Shown one piece after another: positions 8,160-17,049 of a stretch of DNA of 64,000 nt. Numbering within the stretch: position 1 is the first letter of the stretch; every line of letters starts with the position of its first letter. The notes under the pieces are model-generated. The model saw only the letters and a program-made list of their open reading frames with translations, did not search any database and was not told the DNA's origin. Source of the stretch: Dyadobacter sp. CY323 (GTDB taxonomy: Bacteria > Bacteroidota > Bacteroidia > Cytophagales > Spirosomataceae); the NCBI RefSeq assembly GCF_021390245.1, contig NZ_JAJUXH010000001.1, positions 372,001 to 436,000 on the forward strand. The letters are read 5' to 3'. The position numbers were made by a program, and so were the translations under genes.

Positions 8160-9986
8160 TTAAGCTTCTGTGAACTGCTGCATATCAACCAGGCGACGGT
8201 AAAGCCCGGCCCTGGCGATTAATTCGGAATGCGTTCCCTGTTCCACAATCACGCCGTCTTCAAGCACCACGATCACATCCGCATTTTGAATGGTACTCAA
8301 CCGGTGTGCGATCACCAGCGACGTACGGTTTTTCATCAGGTTGTTCAACGCTTCCTGGACGAGTTTCTCCGATTCCGTATCCAGCGCGGAAGTTGCTTCG
8401 TCGAGCAGCATGATCGGTGGATTTTTCAAAACGGCCCTGGCAATGCAGATACGCTGTTTTTGGCCACCCGAAAGTTTCATACCGCGATCGCCGATGTTAC
8501 TGTCGTAGCCGTGCTCGGTTTGCAGGATGAACTCATGTGCATTCGCGATCCTTGCGGCGGCTTCAACTTCTTCCTGGCTTGCCTCAGGCATCCCGAATGC
8601 GATATTATTGAATATGGTATCATTAAAAAGCATAGACTCCTGGTTCACCACGCCGATCAAAGCCCATAACGATTCTTGCTTCAGCTTGCGGATATCGACA
8701 CCGTCGAGTGTTACGCTACCTTCATGAGGATCAATAAAACGTGGGATCAGGTCCATTAACGTGGATTTACCTCCGCCGGAAGGGCCGACCAATGCGACCG
8801 TCTTGCCCTTTGGTATGGTCAGGTTAATGGATTTTAGAACGGTTCTGCCCGGGTAGGAAAATGACAGGTCATTTAACTGAACGGATTCATGAAATTCTTT
8901 CACATCAACCGCGTCGGGGCTGTCTTTAATCGCGGGGCGCTCATCGATCAACTCTAAAACCCTTTCGCCGGCTGCGATACCTGCGTGGATTGTGCTGAAA
9001 GAATCGGTTATTGCTTTCGCGGGGCGCATTACCTGGGAAAAAATGGCGATGTAACCCACAAATTTTTCGACCGTCAGTTCCGACTGGTTGTCCAGAATGA
9101 GGGAGCCGCCGTACAAAACGATGAGCGCGACCATGGTAACACCCAGAAATTCGGAAACCGGACTGCTCAATTGCTGCCTCCGGGCCATTTTTCGACCCAG
9201 TTCCGAATACCGTATATTTTCCTGGTGAAATTTATCTTTAATATCATCGGTCGCATTGAATGCCTTAATGATCTTGATCCCCGACAACGCTTCGTCCAGG
9301 TAACTGATCATCAAACCAAAAAGATGCTGCGCCAGACTGGCTTGTTGTTTGAGTCGTTTTACGATTTTTGAGATCAGGAATGCAGAGATCGGGATCACCA
9401 GGATCGCAAAGAGTGTGAGCTTCACAGACGTCGCAAACAGCATAAAAACGTAAGCGATCAGCTGCAATGGTTCTTTAAAAACGACCTGCAGAGTACCGGT
9501 CACTGAAAACTGGACAACACCGACATCCGAGGCGATTTTAGCAATAATATCCCCTTTTCGCTGATTGTTGAAATAGCCCACATGCAGGCTCATAACATTA
9601 TTGAAGACCTTTTGACGCAGGTTCAGCAGTGTGTGGATCCGAAGGTTTTCCATCACCCGTTGCGAAAAGTATTTGAATATATTGGAAAGAAGGACCGAGG
9701 TGACAATTACCCCGCAAACAATCTGCAATGCCCCGTGCGGACCATAGGCGTTGTTGGCTTCCTGCGCATAATAATTGAGCATACCCGTCACATCCCATGC
9801 ACTTTCCGGCCTTTCAATCGGAGTAGCCCCATCCTTGCTGCTGTTGAACAAGGTACCTAAAAGGGGAACAAGAAGTGCCAGGTTAAGCGTATTGAAAATG
9901 ACTCCGAGAACCGTGCAAATGATATAGGGAAAAGCAAATTTGGTAATCGGTTGGGCAAAAGATAATAATCTGAAATAAGTCTTCAT
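8160..9986 (-). CDS. ABC exporter, MsbA/lipid-flippase type (TMD-NBD fusion)
   Basis: A 608-residue half-transporter: six predicted membrane helices in residues 15-330, then a nucleotide-binding domain. Walker A GPSGGGKST (near 399), signature LSGGQKQR (near 506), Walker B IMLLDEATSALD (near 528) and the switch His in IAHRLST are all intact. Family members flip lipid A, lipid-linked oligosaccharides or drugs across the inner membrane. The glycosyltransferase genes on both sides suggest that this one exports a glycolipid or polysaccharide intermediate (inference). Confidence 0.92.
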   Translation of the reverse strand: MKTYFRLLSFAQPITKFAFPYIICTVLGVIFNTLNLALLVPLLGTLFNSSKDGATPIERPESAWDVTGMLNYYAQEANNAYGPHGALQIVCGVIVTSVLLSNIFKYFSQRVMENLRIHTLLNLRQKVFNNVMSLHVGYFNNQRKGDIIAKIASDVGVVQFSVTGTLQVVFKEPLQLIAYVFMLFATSVKLTLFAILVIPISAFLISKIVKRLKQQASLAQHLFGLMISYLDEALSGIKIIKAFNATDDIKDKFHQENIRYSELGRKMARRQQLSSPVSEFLGVTMVALIVLYGGSLILDNQSELTVEKFVGYIAIFSQVMRPAKAITDSFSTIHAGIAAGERVLELIDERPAIKDSPDAVDVKEFHESVQLNDLSFSYPGRTVLKSINLTIPKGKTVALVGPSGGGKSTLMDLIPRFIDPHEGSVTLDGVDIRKLKQESLWALIGVVNQESMLFNDTIFNNIAFGMPEASQEEVEAAARIANAHEFILQTEHGYDSNIGDRGMKLSGGQKQRICIARAVLKNPPIMLLDEATSALDTESEKLVQEALNNLMKNRTSLVIAHRLSTIQNADVIVVLEDGVIVEQGTHSELIARAGLYRRLVDMQQFTEA

Positions 9987-10096
9987 TCTATGGTAGTGGC
10001 ATCATCACGCGACGCCGGAAAGTATAATAACCGGAAATGGATAATTTCCGGTTTTAGGGTGCAAATTAATGCTTAGAGTTGAAAGTATGCCTAAGA

Positions 10097-11080
10097 TTAC
10101 AATTTTATTACCTGCTTGTATTTAAGCATGATCTGGATATTATTGATAATGTCGTTGATGCCGATATTGGACTTGTGAACCCGCATCTGCCTTTTGAATG
10201 CACGTTTTTTAAGTTTCAGCTCATTCATATTTCGCAGAAAATCAACGTACGCCTGGGCTTTGTAAAATTGGAAAGTAATCAGGCTGGGAAGTACGTCACT
10301 CAGCACGACCTGTAAGTGATAGAGGTTCAAATCCGCGCCATGCAGGTGTAGATGATGCATGTAGTACCGGTTACGGAAATAGATCCTTTTGATCGAATGC
10401 ATATCCTTATGTCCTTTCGTACTTGCCGACACTTCGTGACGACACACCGCATTGTGTTCGTAGTAACACTTCCAGCCAAGCCGCCACGCACGGATTGACA
10501 TTTCCTGATCTTCTCCGTAGTATGGATTAAACATCTCGTTAAACCCGTTGATCGCTTTCAACTTGCGTGTGTCCATCAATGCAATGGCACCCGAAAGGTA
10601 GAAAGTGGGAGTGAGGCTGTCTGAATCTTCCAGATAAAAGAAATTGCTCGGCTTGATTTTCCTGCCCAGGATCTTAGGCGAACGCGCAGCATCAAGAATA
10701 TTATCATCTTCCATTCCGATGATCCGGCCCATTACACCAAATGTGTCTTCGAGCTCAAAGTATTTGTATAGCTTTTCAAAATACCCTTCTTCCAGCGTCA
10801 CATCTGTGTTTAGAAGAAATATCAGGTCGTTGTTGGCTTCTTTGATACCCAGGTTGCAGGTATGCGCAAAGCCCGAGTTTTTTTCCTTTCGAATGATTGT
10901 AATTCCGCTGCCATAATGCTCCTCGAGATAAGAAACCGAGTCGTCTGTAGAGGCATCGTCCACTACGATGATTTGAACCCTCGGGCCCAGGCTGTTGAGG
11001 ATCCTGTAATTATTCTCAAAATACTTTTCGAATAAGTGCTTTCCGTTAAAATTCGGAATTACTACGGAGATGCTTCTCAT
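10097..11080 (-). CDS. Glycosyltransferase family 2 (rhamnosyltransferase-like)
   Basis: A 327-residue GT2 enzyme with motifs VVIPNFNG, VVDDASTDDS, LLNTDV (metal site), FYLSGA and NPYYGEDQEMSIRAW, the last being the ED-containing acceptor motif typical of the WcaE/rhamnosyltransferase-like subgroup. The C-terminus (about 230-327) is basic and may contact the membrane. It is the first gene of the leftward cluster, 110 bp upstream of the ABC exporter. Upstream of it lies a long AT-rich gap shared with the divergent DACNV gene. Confidence 0.88.
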   Translation of the reverse strand: MRSISVVIPNFNGKHLFEKYFENNYRILNSLGPRVQIIVVDDASTDDSVSYLEEHYGSGITIIRKEKNSGFAHTCNLGIKEANNDLIFLLNTDVTLEEGYFEKLYKYFELEDTFGVMGRIIGMEDDNILDAARSPKILGRKIKPSNFFYLEDSDSLTPTFYLSGAIALMDTRKLKAINGFNEMFNPYYGEDQEMSIRAWRLGWKCYYEHNAVCRHEVSASTKGHKDMHSIKRIYFRNRYYMHHLHLHGADLNLYHLQVVLSDVLPSLITFQFYKAQAYVDFLRNMNELKLKKRAFKRQMRVHKSNIGINDIINNIQIMLKYKQVIKL

Positions 11081-11776
11081 TTAATCATACAATTTAGTGT
11101 AGAGTATATAGTGTTGTCAATAGCTGTGTTGTTAAGATTTAACGGATATATCTTGGTAGTTAAGCTCTTTTTCAAACGGTGCCAGCTTCCACTAATTGCT
11201 TTAGCCAGATTTTAAGCTTTATTTTTTTAAATAATTAAGCCAAAAAACCCAGGTCCCGGCAAACTCACGAAATCCATATACGCGGCACGTACTATTACTC
11301 TGATTTTGTTAAAGACACAATAAGCTTTTCAGGATATCTCGACCCTGAACATTGTTTAAGAGTAGGTTAGAAGAGGGGATAGAAACTTTGTGTACGTATA
11401 CCGGGGTTACGATCACTTTGTTGCAACAAGGTTATTTTTTCAGGGATTCCAGACATAACTACTAACTTATTTTATTAAAAGTTCATGGCAAATTATTTAA
11501 CGGTATTGATTTGAAAGAACCTCCTTCAGGAAAATTGGTTGGAAAGTTATCTCAATAATTTTCGCATTACAAAACGGGCACCAGCCTGCTGCTTCTGAAA
11601 TGATTCATAATCAAGAGGTAAAACCATACAGGTTGGGCAAACTAACTTTAAAATGTGTGAAAAAAAATACTCAATGCTATTTATCGGGATCACTCTAATC
11701 AATAAATGGCGATCGGGTATTCAACTTTTTGCGGCAAGAATTTGTTGCCTGTTTTATAGCATTTAGCCACCGTACC
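11081..11776. other. 696-bp AT-rich intergenic region
   Basis: A divergent gap between the leftward glycosyltransferase cluster and the rightward DACNV gene. I find no convincing reading frame (longest ATG frame about 32 codons), no tRNA-like fold and no clear TAnnTTTG element. Composition is distinctly AT-richer than the flanks. It may hold both promoters and possibly an RNA or a decayed gene. Confidence 0.5.
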
Positions 11777-12958
11777 ATGATCGATAATCCTGACCTGAGT
11801 TTTGAAACTGCGGACGAAGCCCCTCAAACGACTTACAAAGCCGCCCGTTCCGTGGCTAATCTGGTTGCCGAGCATTTCGAAAAACACCATATTTCCGTTA
11901 GTAAACATTACGAGCATGAGCTTGCGCCCAAGCCCGATGCAAATACCATTGAAACCATCATCGACACCACTTTCTGGGCCAGTTTACGACGGGAGGAAGG
12001 AAGGTCACCAAAGGTTTCCATTGCCTTTTTACCACCCGAGGCCGCCGGCCAGCCATTGATTTTCGGTCAGAAACTATCGCTCACTGCTAATGTGCTCACT
12101 AAGCTGGCGCCTGCCGTCGAACGGTCGGGAATACACCTTGGTGTGTGGATGGATGGAGATGAATTGCGCATTTGGGGTACAACGCGGGTGATTCCCGGAC
12201 TTTGCTTCGTGCTGGAAGTGGTGGAGCCCGGTATGTTGGTGATCAAACATCGCCGCGTGGATGGTTTCGGTAAATTCGTGAATGTGGCGGTATTAAAAGG
12301 AGATCAGGTTAAAATCGTGAACGAGGTAAGCGGACGTGTGCGCGATTGTCCGTCTGTAATTAACTCGATGATCGGTTTCGGCGCGACTTCACTGTGGGCC
12401 GACTCGCCGAATTTGCTGGTACAACTGGCCGTATCCATGCGTACTCACGAGCGGGGGGGGATTTTGCTGGTAGTTCCCAAAGGAAAAGAAACGTGGCGTA
12501 AGTCCATTATACATCCCATTACCTATCAGGTTCAGCCTGCATTCTCCGAATTGGCTGAACTTAATAAACGTTATCTGGAAGAGCCAAACCCAATAACCTG
12601 GCAAAATCAATTAAACTCAGCCATTAACAACCTCGCTGGCCTGACGGCAGTGGACGGCGCAACGATCATCAACGATAGTTATGAACTCCTTGCATTCGGG
12701 GCTAAGATCGGACGTGCGGCGGAAGGTTCTCCGGTGGAAGAAATGCTGATCACAGAACCCGTGATCGGGAATGTGGCCATGGTGGTACATCCGGTGCAGA
12801 ATGGCGGGACAAGGCATTTATCGGCTGCTCAGTTCGTGTTCGACCAGCGCGATTCCATTGCATTGGTAGCCTCGCAGGATGGTCGCTTCACGATTTTCTC
12901 GTGGTCGGGTTGTGAGAACAAAGTGCAGGCTTTCCGGGTAGATACGCTGCTGATGTAG
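11777..12958 (+). CDS. DACNV-type protein with DisA_N-like (candidate diadenylate cyclase) domain
   Basis: About 393 residues from the ATG at 11777. The frame is open from a TTG at 11729, but the 16-residue extension has no recognisable content. Residues ~25-265 resemble the DACNV sensor region that precedes diadenylate-cyclase domains. The C-terminal ~120 residues look like a DisA_N domain, with a DGA motif (VDGATI, about 292-297) and a GGTRH motif (about 343-347) corresponding to the DGA and RHR catalytic motifs of DisA. The second Arg of RHR is Leu here, so activity is uncertain. If active it makes c-di-AMP from two ATP in the cytoplasm. No membrane segments. It converges on dinB, four bases apart. 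Confidence 0.7.
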   Translation: MIDNPDLSFETADEAPQTTYKAARSVANLVAEHFEKHHISVSKHYEHELAPKPDANTIETIIDTTFWASLRREEGRSPKVSIAFLPPEAAGQPLIFGQKLSLTANVLTKLAPAVERSGIHLGVWMDGDELRIWGTTRVIPGLCFVLEVVEPGMLVIKHRRVDGFGKFVNVAVLKGDQVKIVNEVSGRVRDCPSVINSMIGFGATSLWADSPNLLVQLAVSMRTHERGGILLVVPKGKETWRKSIIHPITYQVQPAFSELAELNKRYLEEPNPITWQNQLNSAINNLAGLTAVDGATIINDSYELLAFGAKIGRAAEGSPVEEMLITEPVIGNVAMVVHPVQNGGTRHLSAAQFVFDQRDSIALVASQDGRFTIFSWSGCENKVQAFRVDTLLM

Positions 12959-12961
12959 CTC

Positions 12962-14056
12962 TCAGGGAAATAATTCCAGCTGCTCGGGATCTTTCGGCTT
13001 TCGGGATTTCACTTCTGTTTCGTGAAAATTGGATAACGAGATCCCCAGCAATCGTACAGGTTTGTCATTCATTTCTACTTTGTCGAGCAACGCTTTGGCC
13101 GTTTCCGTGATGGTGTCAATATCACCTACCAGCTTGCTAAATGAATGATTCCGAGTGATTTGTGAAAAATCGTGGTACTTGATTTTGAGCGTCAGCGTTT
13201 TTCCTTTTAACTGTTTCTTTTGAAGCCGCTCGGCGACGATGATACCGATCCGGTCGAGCTCCTTATGCATTTCTTCTTTCGTGTCCAGGTCGTAAGTAAA
13301 CGTATCTTCCGCTCCCAGCGACTTCGTTTCCCGATGAGTCTGCACTTCCCGGTCATCTATTCCTCTCACAATCTGGTAGTAAAACCGGCCTGTTTTCCCG
13401 AAATGCCTTACCAGTTCATCCTCCGACAGTTTTTTGAGATCAGCACCTGTGAAAAGCTGCAGACTTTTCATTCGGTCGGCAGTGACTTTCCCGACTCCAT
13501 GAAATTTTTCCACTGGTAAATTATTCATGAAATTCTCAATCTTCGACGGGCCGATGAACGTAAGTCCATCGGGCTTATTGATATCGCTAGCAATTTTGGC
13601 AACGAATTTGTTAATGGAGACTCCGGCAGAAGCAGTCAGTTGAAGCTCCTCGCGAATTTCTTTTTTAATGCGCGCTGCAATTTCCATCGCGGATCCGATC
13701 CCGAGCTTATCTTCTGTGACATCCAGATACGCCTCGTCGAGCGAAAGCGGCTCAATGAGATCGGTATAACGTGAAAAAATCTCGCGGATGCTCCTGGAAA
13801 CGGCTTTGTAAACCTCAAACCTCGGATAAACAAAAATGATATCGGGACAAAGATTAATGGCAATCCGGGATGACATGGCGGACCGGACTCCGAACTTCCG
13901 CGCCTCGTAGCTTGCTGTGGCGACAACGCCGCGGCCGGTGGGTGAGCCGCCCACAGCCAGGGGTTTGCCACGGTATTCGGGGAAATCGCGTTGTTCCACG
14001 GAAGCGTAAAAAGCGTCCATGTCAATGTGAATAATCTTGCGTTTTACGGATGCCAT
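12962..14056 (-). CDS. dinB: DNA polymerase IV (Y family)
   Basis: A 364-residue translesion polymerase. The palm carboxylates are seen in HIDMDAFYASVE (D12) and SLDEAY (D107, E108). The fingers, thumb with helix-hairpin-helix (FHGVGKVTADRM) and little-finger domain follow in the normal order. The C-terminus ends QLELFP, a good match to the beta-clamp binding motif, so it should be recruited by the sliding clamp. It copies past damaged bases. Length is normal for the family. The gene is convergent with the DACNV gene and divergent from the metalloprotease gene. Confidence 0.95.
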   Translation of the reverse strand: MASVKRKIIHIDMDAFYASVEQRDFPEYRGKPLAVGGSPTGRGVVATASYEARKFGVRSAMSSRIAINLCPDIIFVYPRFEVYKAVSRSIREIFSRYTDLIEPLSLDEAYLDVTEDKLGIGSAMEIAARIKKEIREELQLTASAGVSINKFVAKIASDINKPDGLTFIGPSKIENFMNNLPVEKFHGVGKVTADRMKSLQLFTGADLKKLSEDELVRHFGKTGRFYYQIVRGIDDREVQTHRETKSLGAEDTFTYDLDTKEEMHKELDRIGIIVAERLQKKQLKGKTLTLKIKYHDFSQITRNHSFSKLVGDIDTITETAKALLDKVEMNDKPVRLLGISLSNFHETEVKSRKPKDPEQLELFP

Positions 14057-14225
14057 CAGTCAGTCCGGGGCGAAATTGCCAGCTTTGGATTCGTTGTATG
14101 GTTAAAAACAAATTAAATACGTTACAATTCGCATCACTAGGCTTTTTTTTTTCGTAGTAGTTTAAATATTTAAGAATGCTTCTCAACAACATCGATTCAG
14201 TATAAACCAGTTTTTGCCACATCGG

Positions 14226-16367
14226 ATGCGATTTATTATACCTGACCTAAAATACATACTTGTTACAATTCTTTTAAGTGCTGTTTTTTCCCAAACTTCA
14301 TTTGCTCAGGAAAAATGCGGCACAATGGAGTTGCTTACCAAAAGATTCACCCAGCAACCCGGGTTAAAGCTGATGTTCGATCAGCGCGAACTGCGTCTTA
14401 AACAACTCATCAGCGAACGTGTCAGAGCAGGTAAATCATTGAAAACCAGCGAAGAGGTAACCATTCCGGTCGTTTTTCATGTCGTCCTCAACCGACAATC
14501 TCAGGTGACCGACGCGCAGATCATGGCGCAGCTCGATACCATTAACAAAGATTATGCGGGAACAAATAGCGGGGCAGCACTGATCCCGGAACATTTCAAA
14601 TCGCTGTTCGGTCAGTCGGGGATCCAGTTTTGTCTTGCCCAGCGCACACCCGATGACGCTCCAAGTACGGGTATCGTGCGTTATACAACAACGCGTTCTA
14701 CATTTGATTATACTACCAATCTTCTAAAACATGCCGAATCGGGTGGCGCGGATGCCTGGGACCCAGACCGTTATCTGAATATCTGGATTTGCGATCTTTC
14801 GGGAGGTACATTGGGATATGCCACTTTTCCGGACGATGGCGTGCCCGATGAGCAGGGAGTGGCGATCGACTATGCAAGCTTGCCAGGCGGCGCCGCGACC
14901 AGCTATAATCGTGGAAAAACCCTGACGCATGAATTGGGACATTACTTCAATCTCCGCCACATCTGGGGCGACGACAATGGCGGGTGCACCGGCTCGGACG
15001 AGGTGGAGGATACCCCGAACCAGGGCAATAGTACCTCCACATGTCGGACCGGCATTATGACCGACAATTGCACACAGACTTCGCCCGGGATTATGTACCA
15101 GAATTACATGGATTACACCCCGGACGGTTGCCTTGCAATGTTTACTAAAATGCAGGTAGCCCGGATGGAAGCTTCATTTACAAGATCGCGGGCTTCGTTG
15201 GCGATGTCAAATGCGTGCACACCGGTTAATGTAAAAAACAAAGATGCGTCAATTAGATCCATAACCCAGCCCGACCAGAGGTTGTGTGAAAACACGTTAA
15301 CGCCGCAGGTTATTCTGGTTAACAGAGGTGGCGAAACGCTGACATCAGTCACCATCAATGCAGTGATCGATGACGGAACGGTGCGGACATTTAACTGGAC
15401 AGGCTCTCTCGCCACGTATGCTCAGACGACCGTAACACTACCGGCTCTCACTACCGTAGAAGGAAATCACGTGCTCAGCATATACACGACAAATCCGAAT
15501 GGCGCTGCGGATGAGGATACTTCCAATGATTCATCCACATTGGATTTCATCTATTTTGAACCAATAAACCCTCCGGTAACCGAAAGCTTCGAAGGATTGT
15601 TTCCGCCGAGAGGGTGGGATATTGTAAATGAGGATGGCGGCACCACCTGGGAGAAGACCAATTCGGCTGCTAAAACGGGCAGCTCGGCGGTAACGATCTC
15701 AAACTTTGACAATGAAGCCATTGGCCAAAAGGATTACCTGCGACTGCCGACTGTGAATATAGCGGGTACCGACTCTGCTTTTGTGTCATTTCAGCTGGCT
15801 GCGGCTACATTTACGAGCACGAATGTTCAGAGCAATGTCTGGGATACCTTACAGGTCATGATCAGTACAGATTGCGGGAAAACTTATACCAGTGTTTACA
15901 AGAAATGGGGCCCCACGCTCACTACGCGAAGTGTTGCAACGCGCTCGGCTTTTTTGCCAACCGAAAGTGAATGGCGGCGAGAAGAGATCGATATCAGCGG
16001 GTACATTTCGCAGGGTGAGGTACTGGTTGCATTTCTGAATACGAATGGCAACGAAAACAATGTGTTCCTCGACGACATCAACGTCAGGACGGTAACCGTA
16101 AATCCGAATCTGAAAGAAGCCGGCTTCCTGGTAGCGCCCAACCCGACCGACGGGCTTGTGTCTGTACAATTCTATCCGCATCCGGAAGAGTTGAAATCCG
16201 TAGCGATTTACAATGCCGCGGGCCAGAAAGTGAAAGAAACGGTAATCTCTGGAACTGTGACTACCCATGTATACGATTTCAATCTGACGGGATACCCGTT
16301 AGGGCTTTACATTGTCAAGGCTGAATTTACTGACCGTGTTTTAACGAAGAAGATTGTGAAGCGTTAG
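14226..16367 (+). CDS. Secreted M43-like zinc metalloprotease with type IX secretion C-terminal domain
   Basis: About 713 residues from the ATG at 14226 (a TTG four codons earlier is less likely). Signal peptide: residues ~1-28, ending SFAQ. The pappalysin-type catalytic domain spans ~75-325 with zinc motif HELGHYFNLRH (H235, E236, H239, H245 from this start; Asn replaces the usual Gly of M43). The Met-turn is in NYMDY, followed by a conserved Cys. Two beta-sandwich regions come next. The last ~75 residues (APNPTDG..., ending KKIVKR) form a Por-type sorting domain, so export is through the outer membrane by the type IX system with anchoring or release at the surface. Confidence 0.9.
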   Translation: MRFIIPDLKYILVTILLSAVFSQTSFAQEKCGTMELLTKRFTQQPGLKLMFDQRELRLKQLISERVRAGKSLKTSEEVTIPVVFHVVLNRQSQVTDAQIMAQLDTINKDYAGTNSGAALIPEHFKSLFGQSGIQFCLAQRTPDDAPSTGIVRYTTTRSTFDYTTNLLKHAESGGADAWDPDRYLNIWICDLSGGTLGYATFPDDGVPDEQGVAIDYASLPGGAATSYNRGKTLTHELGHYFNLRHIWGDDNGGCTGSDEVEDTPNQGNSTSTCRTGIMTDNCTQTSPGIMYQNYMDYTPDGCLAMFTKMQVARMEASFTRSRASLAMSNACTPVNVKNKDASIRSITQPDQRLCENTLTPQVILVNRGGETLTSVTINAVIDDGTVRTFNWTGSLATYAQTTVTLPALTTVEGNHVLSIYTTNPNGAADEDTSNDSSTLDFIYFEPINPPVTESFEGLFPPRGWDIVNEDGGTTWEKTNSAAKTGSSAVTISNFDNEAIGQKDYLRLPTVNIAGTDSAFVSFQLAAATFTSTNVQSNVWDTLQVMISTDCGKTYTSVYKKWGPTLTTRSVATRSAFLPTESEWRREEIDISGYISQGEVLVAFLNTNGNENNVFLDDINVRTVTVNPNLKEAGFLVAPNPTDGLVSVQFYPHPEELKSVAIYNAAGQKVKETVISGTVTTHVYDFNLTGYPLGLYIVKAEFTDRVLTKKIVKR

Positions 16368-16377
16368 CCGGCCGTTT

Positions 16378-16773
16378 CTAATAAATGCGTTTCACGATGA
16401 CTTTACTGTTCGTTTGAGTGATCGCGAACTCGCGCGCATTCTCGTTTTCAGGAGCAATGAAGATTTGCTTTTTCTTTTTACCGTCTGTGCTCACCCAGTT
16501 TGCCGAATAAATTTCGGGCAGCGTTCCGGCATAGATCGGGTGGTTGTCCGACATCATAAATACTTCCTCCTGCTCGTAGGCCAGTTCCAGATCACTGCCT
16601 TCGATGACGTCGCAGATGATTTTCAGTCCGCCTGTATCTCCATTTACCAAACCTTTAATCCTGGCTTTGCCAAAGAATGGGTCTTCTTCAAATTCCCAGC
16701 GAACGTAATATTCAATGATGTTCCCTATCTGGGAGTCAATATAGTCGGCGGTAAGCAGTTGTTCCTGGCGCAT
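16378..16773 (-). CDS. Conserved hypothetical protein, 131 residues
   Basis: I do not recognise a family. The protein is acidic, with no signal peptide or membrane helix, and alternating hydrophobic stretches suggest a small beta-rich domain. It ends 10 bp from the convergent metalloprotease stop and starts with a clear ATG. Codon use looks like its neighbours, which supports a real gene. Its start faces the SusC promoter region, 276 bp away. Confidence 0.6.
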   Translation of the reverse strand: MRQEQLLTADYIDSQIGNIIEYYVRWEFEEDPFFGKARIKGLVNGDTGGLKIICDVIEGSDLELAYEQEEVFMMSDNHPIYAGTLPEIYSANWVSTDGKKKKQIFIAPENENAREFAITQTNSKVIVKRIY

Positions 16774-17049
16774 ATCTTAAATTAATATCCTGGAATTTTT
16801 TTACAAAGTAAATTTTATTCCTGAAAGAAATGGGGTGTTTTGACAAATGTAATCGGAAGCAGGTTGTTTCCAAAAATTATGACCTTTTTCACCACGATTT
16901 AAATTCGCAAAATATATACCCGATTCGTTTCTTTAATGTTCCTCTTCTCTTCTACATATAGATAGGTGGGTTAGTGCGGTACGATTTTTTTTCGGACGGC
17001 CGTTGTCTAACGTTTACGGGCAAAGTCCCATCACCTAGCCAAGGATAAT

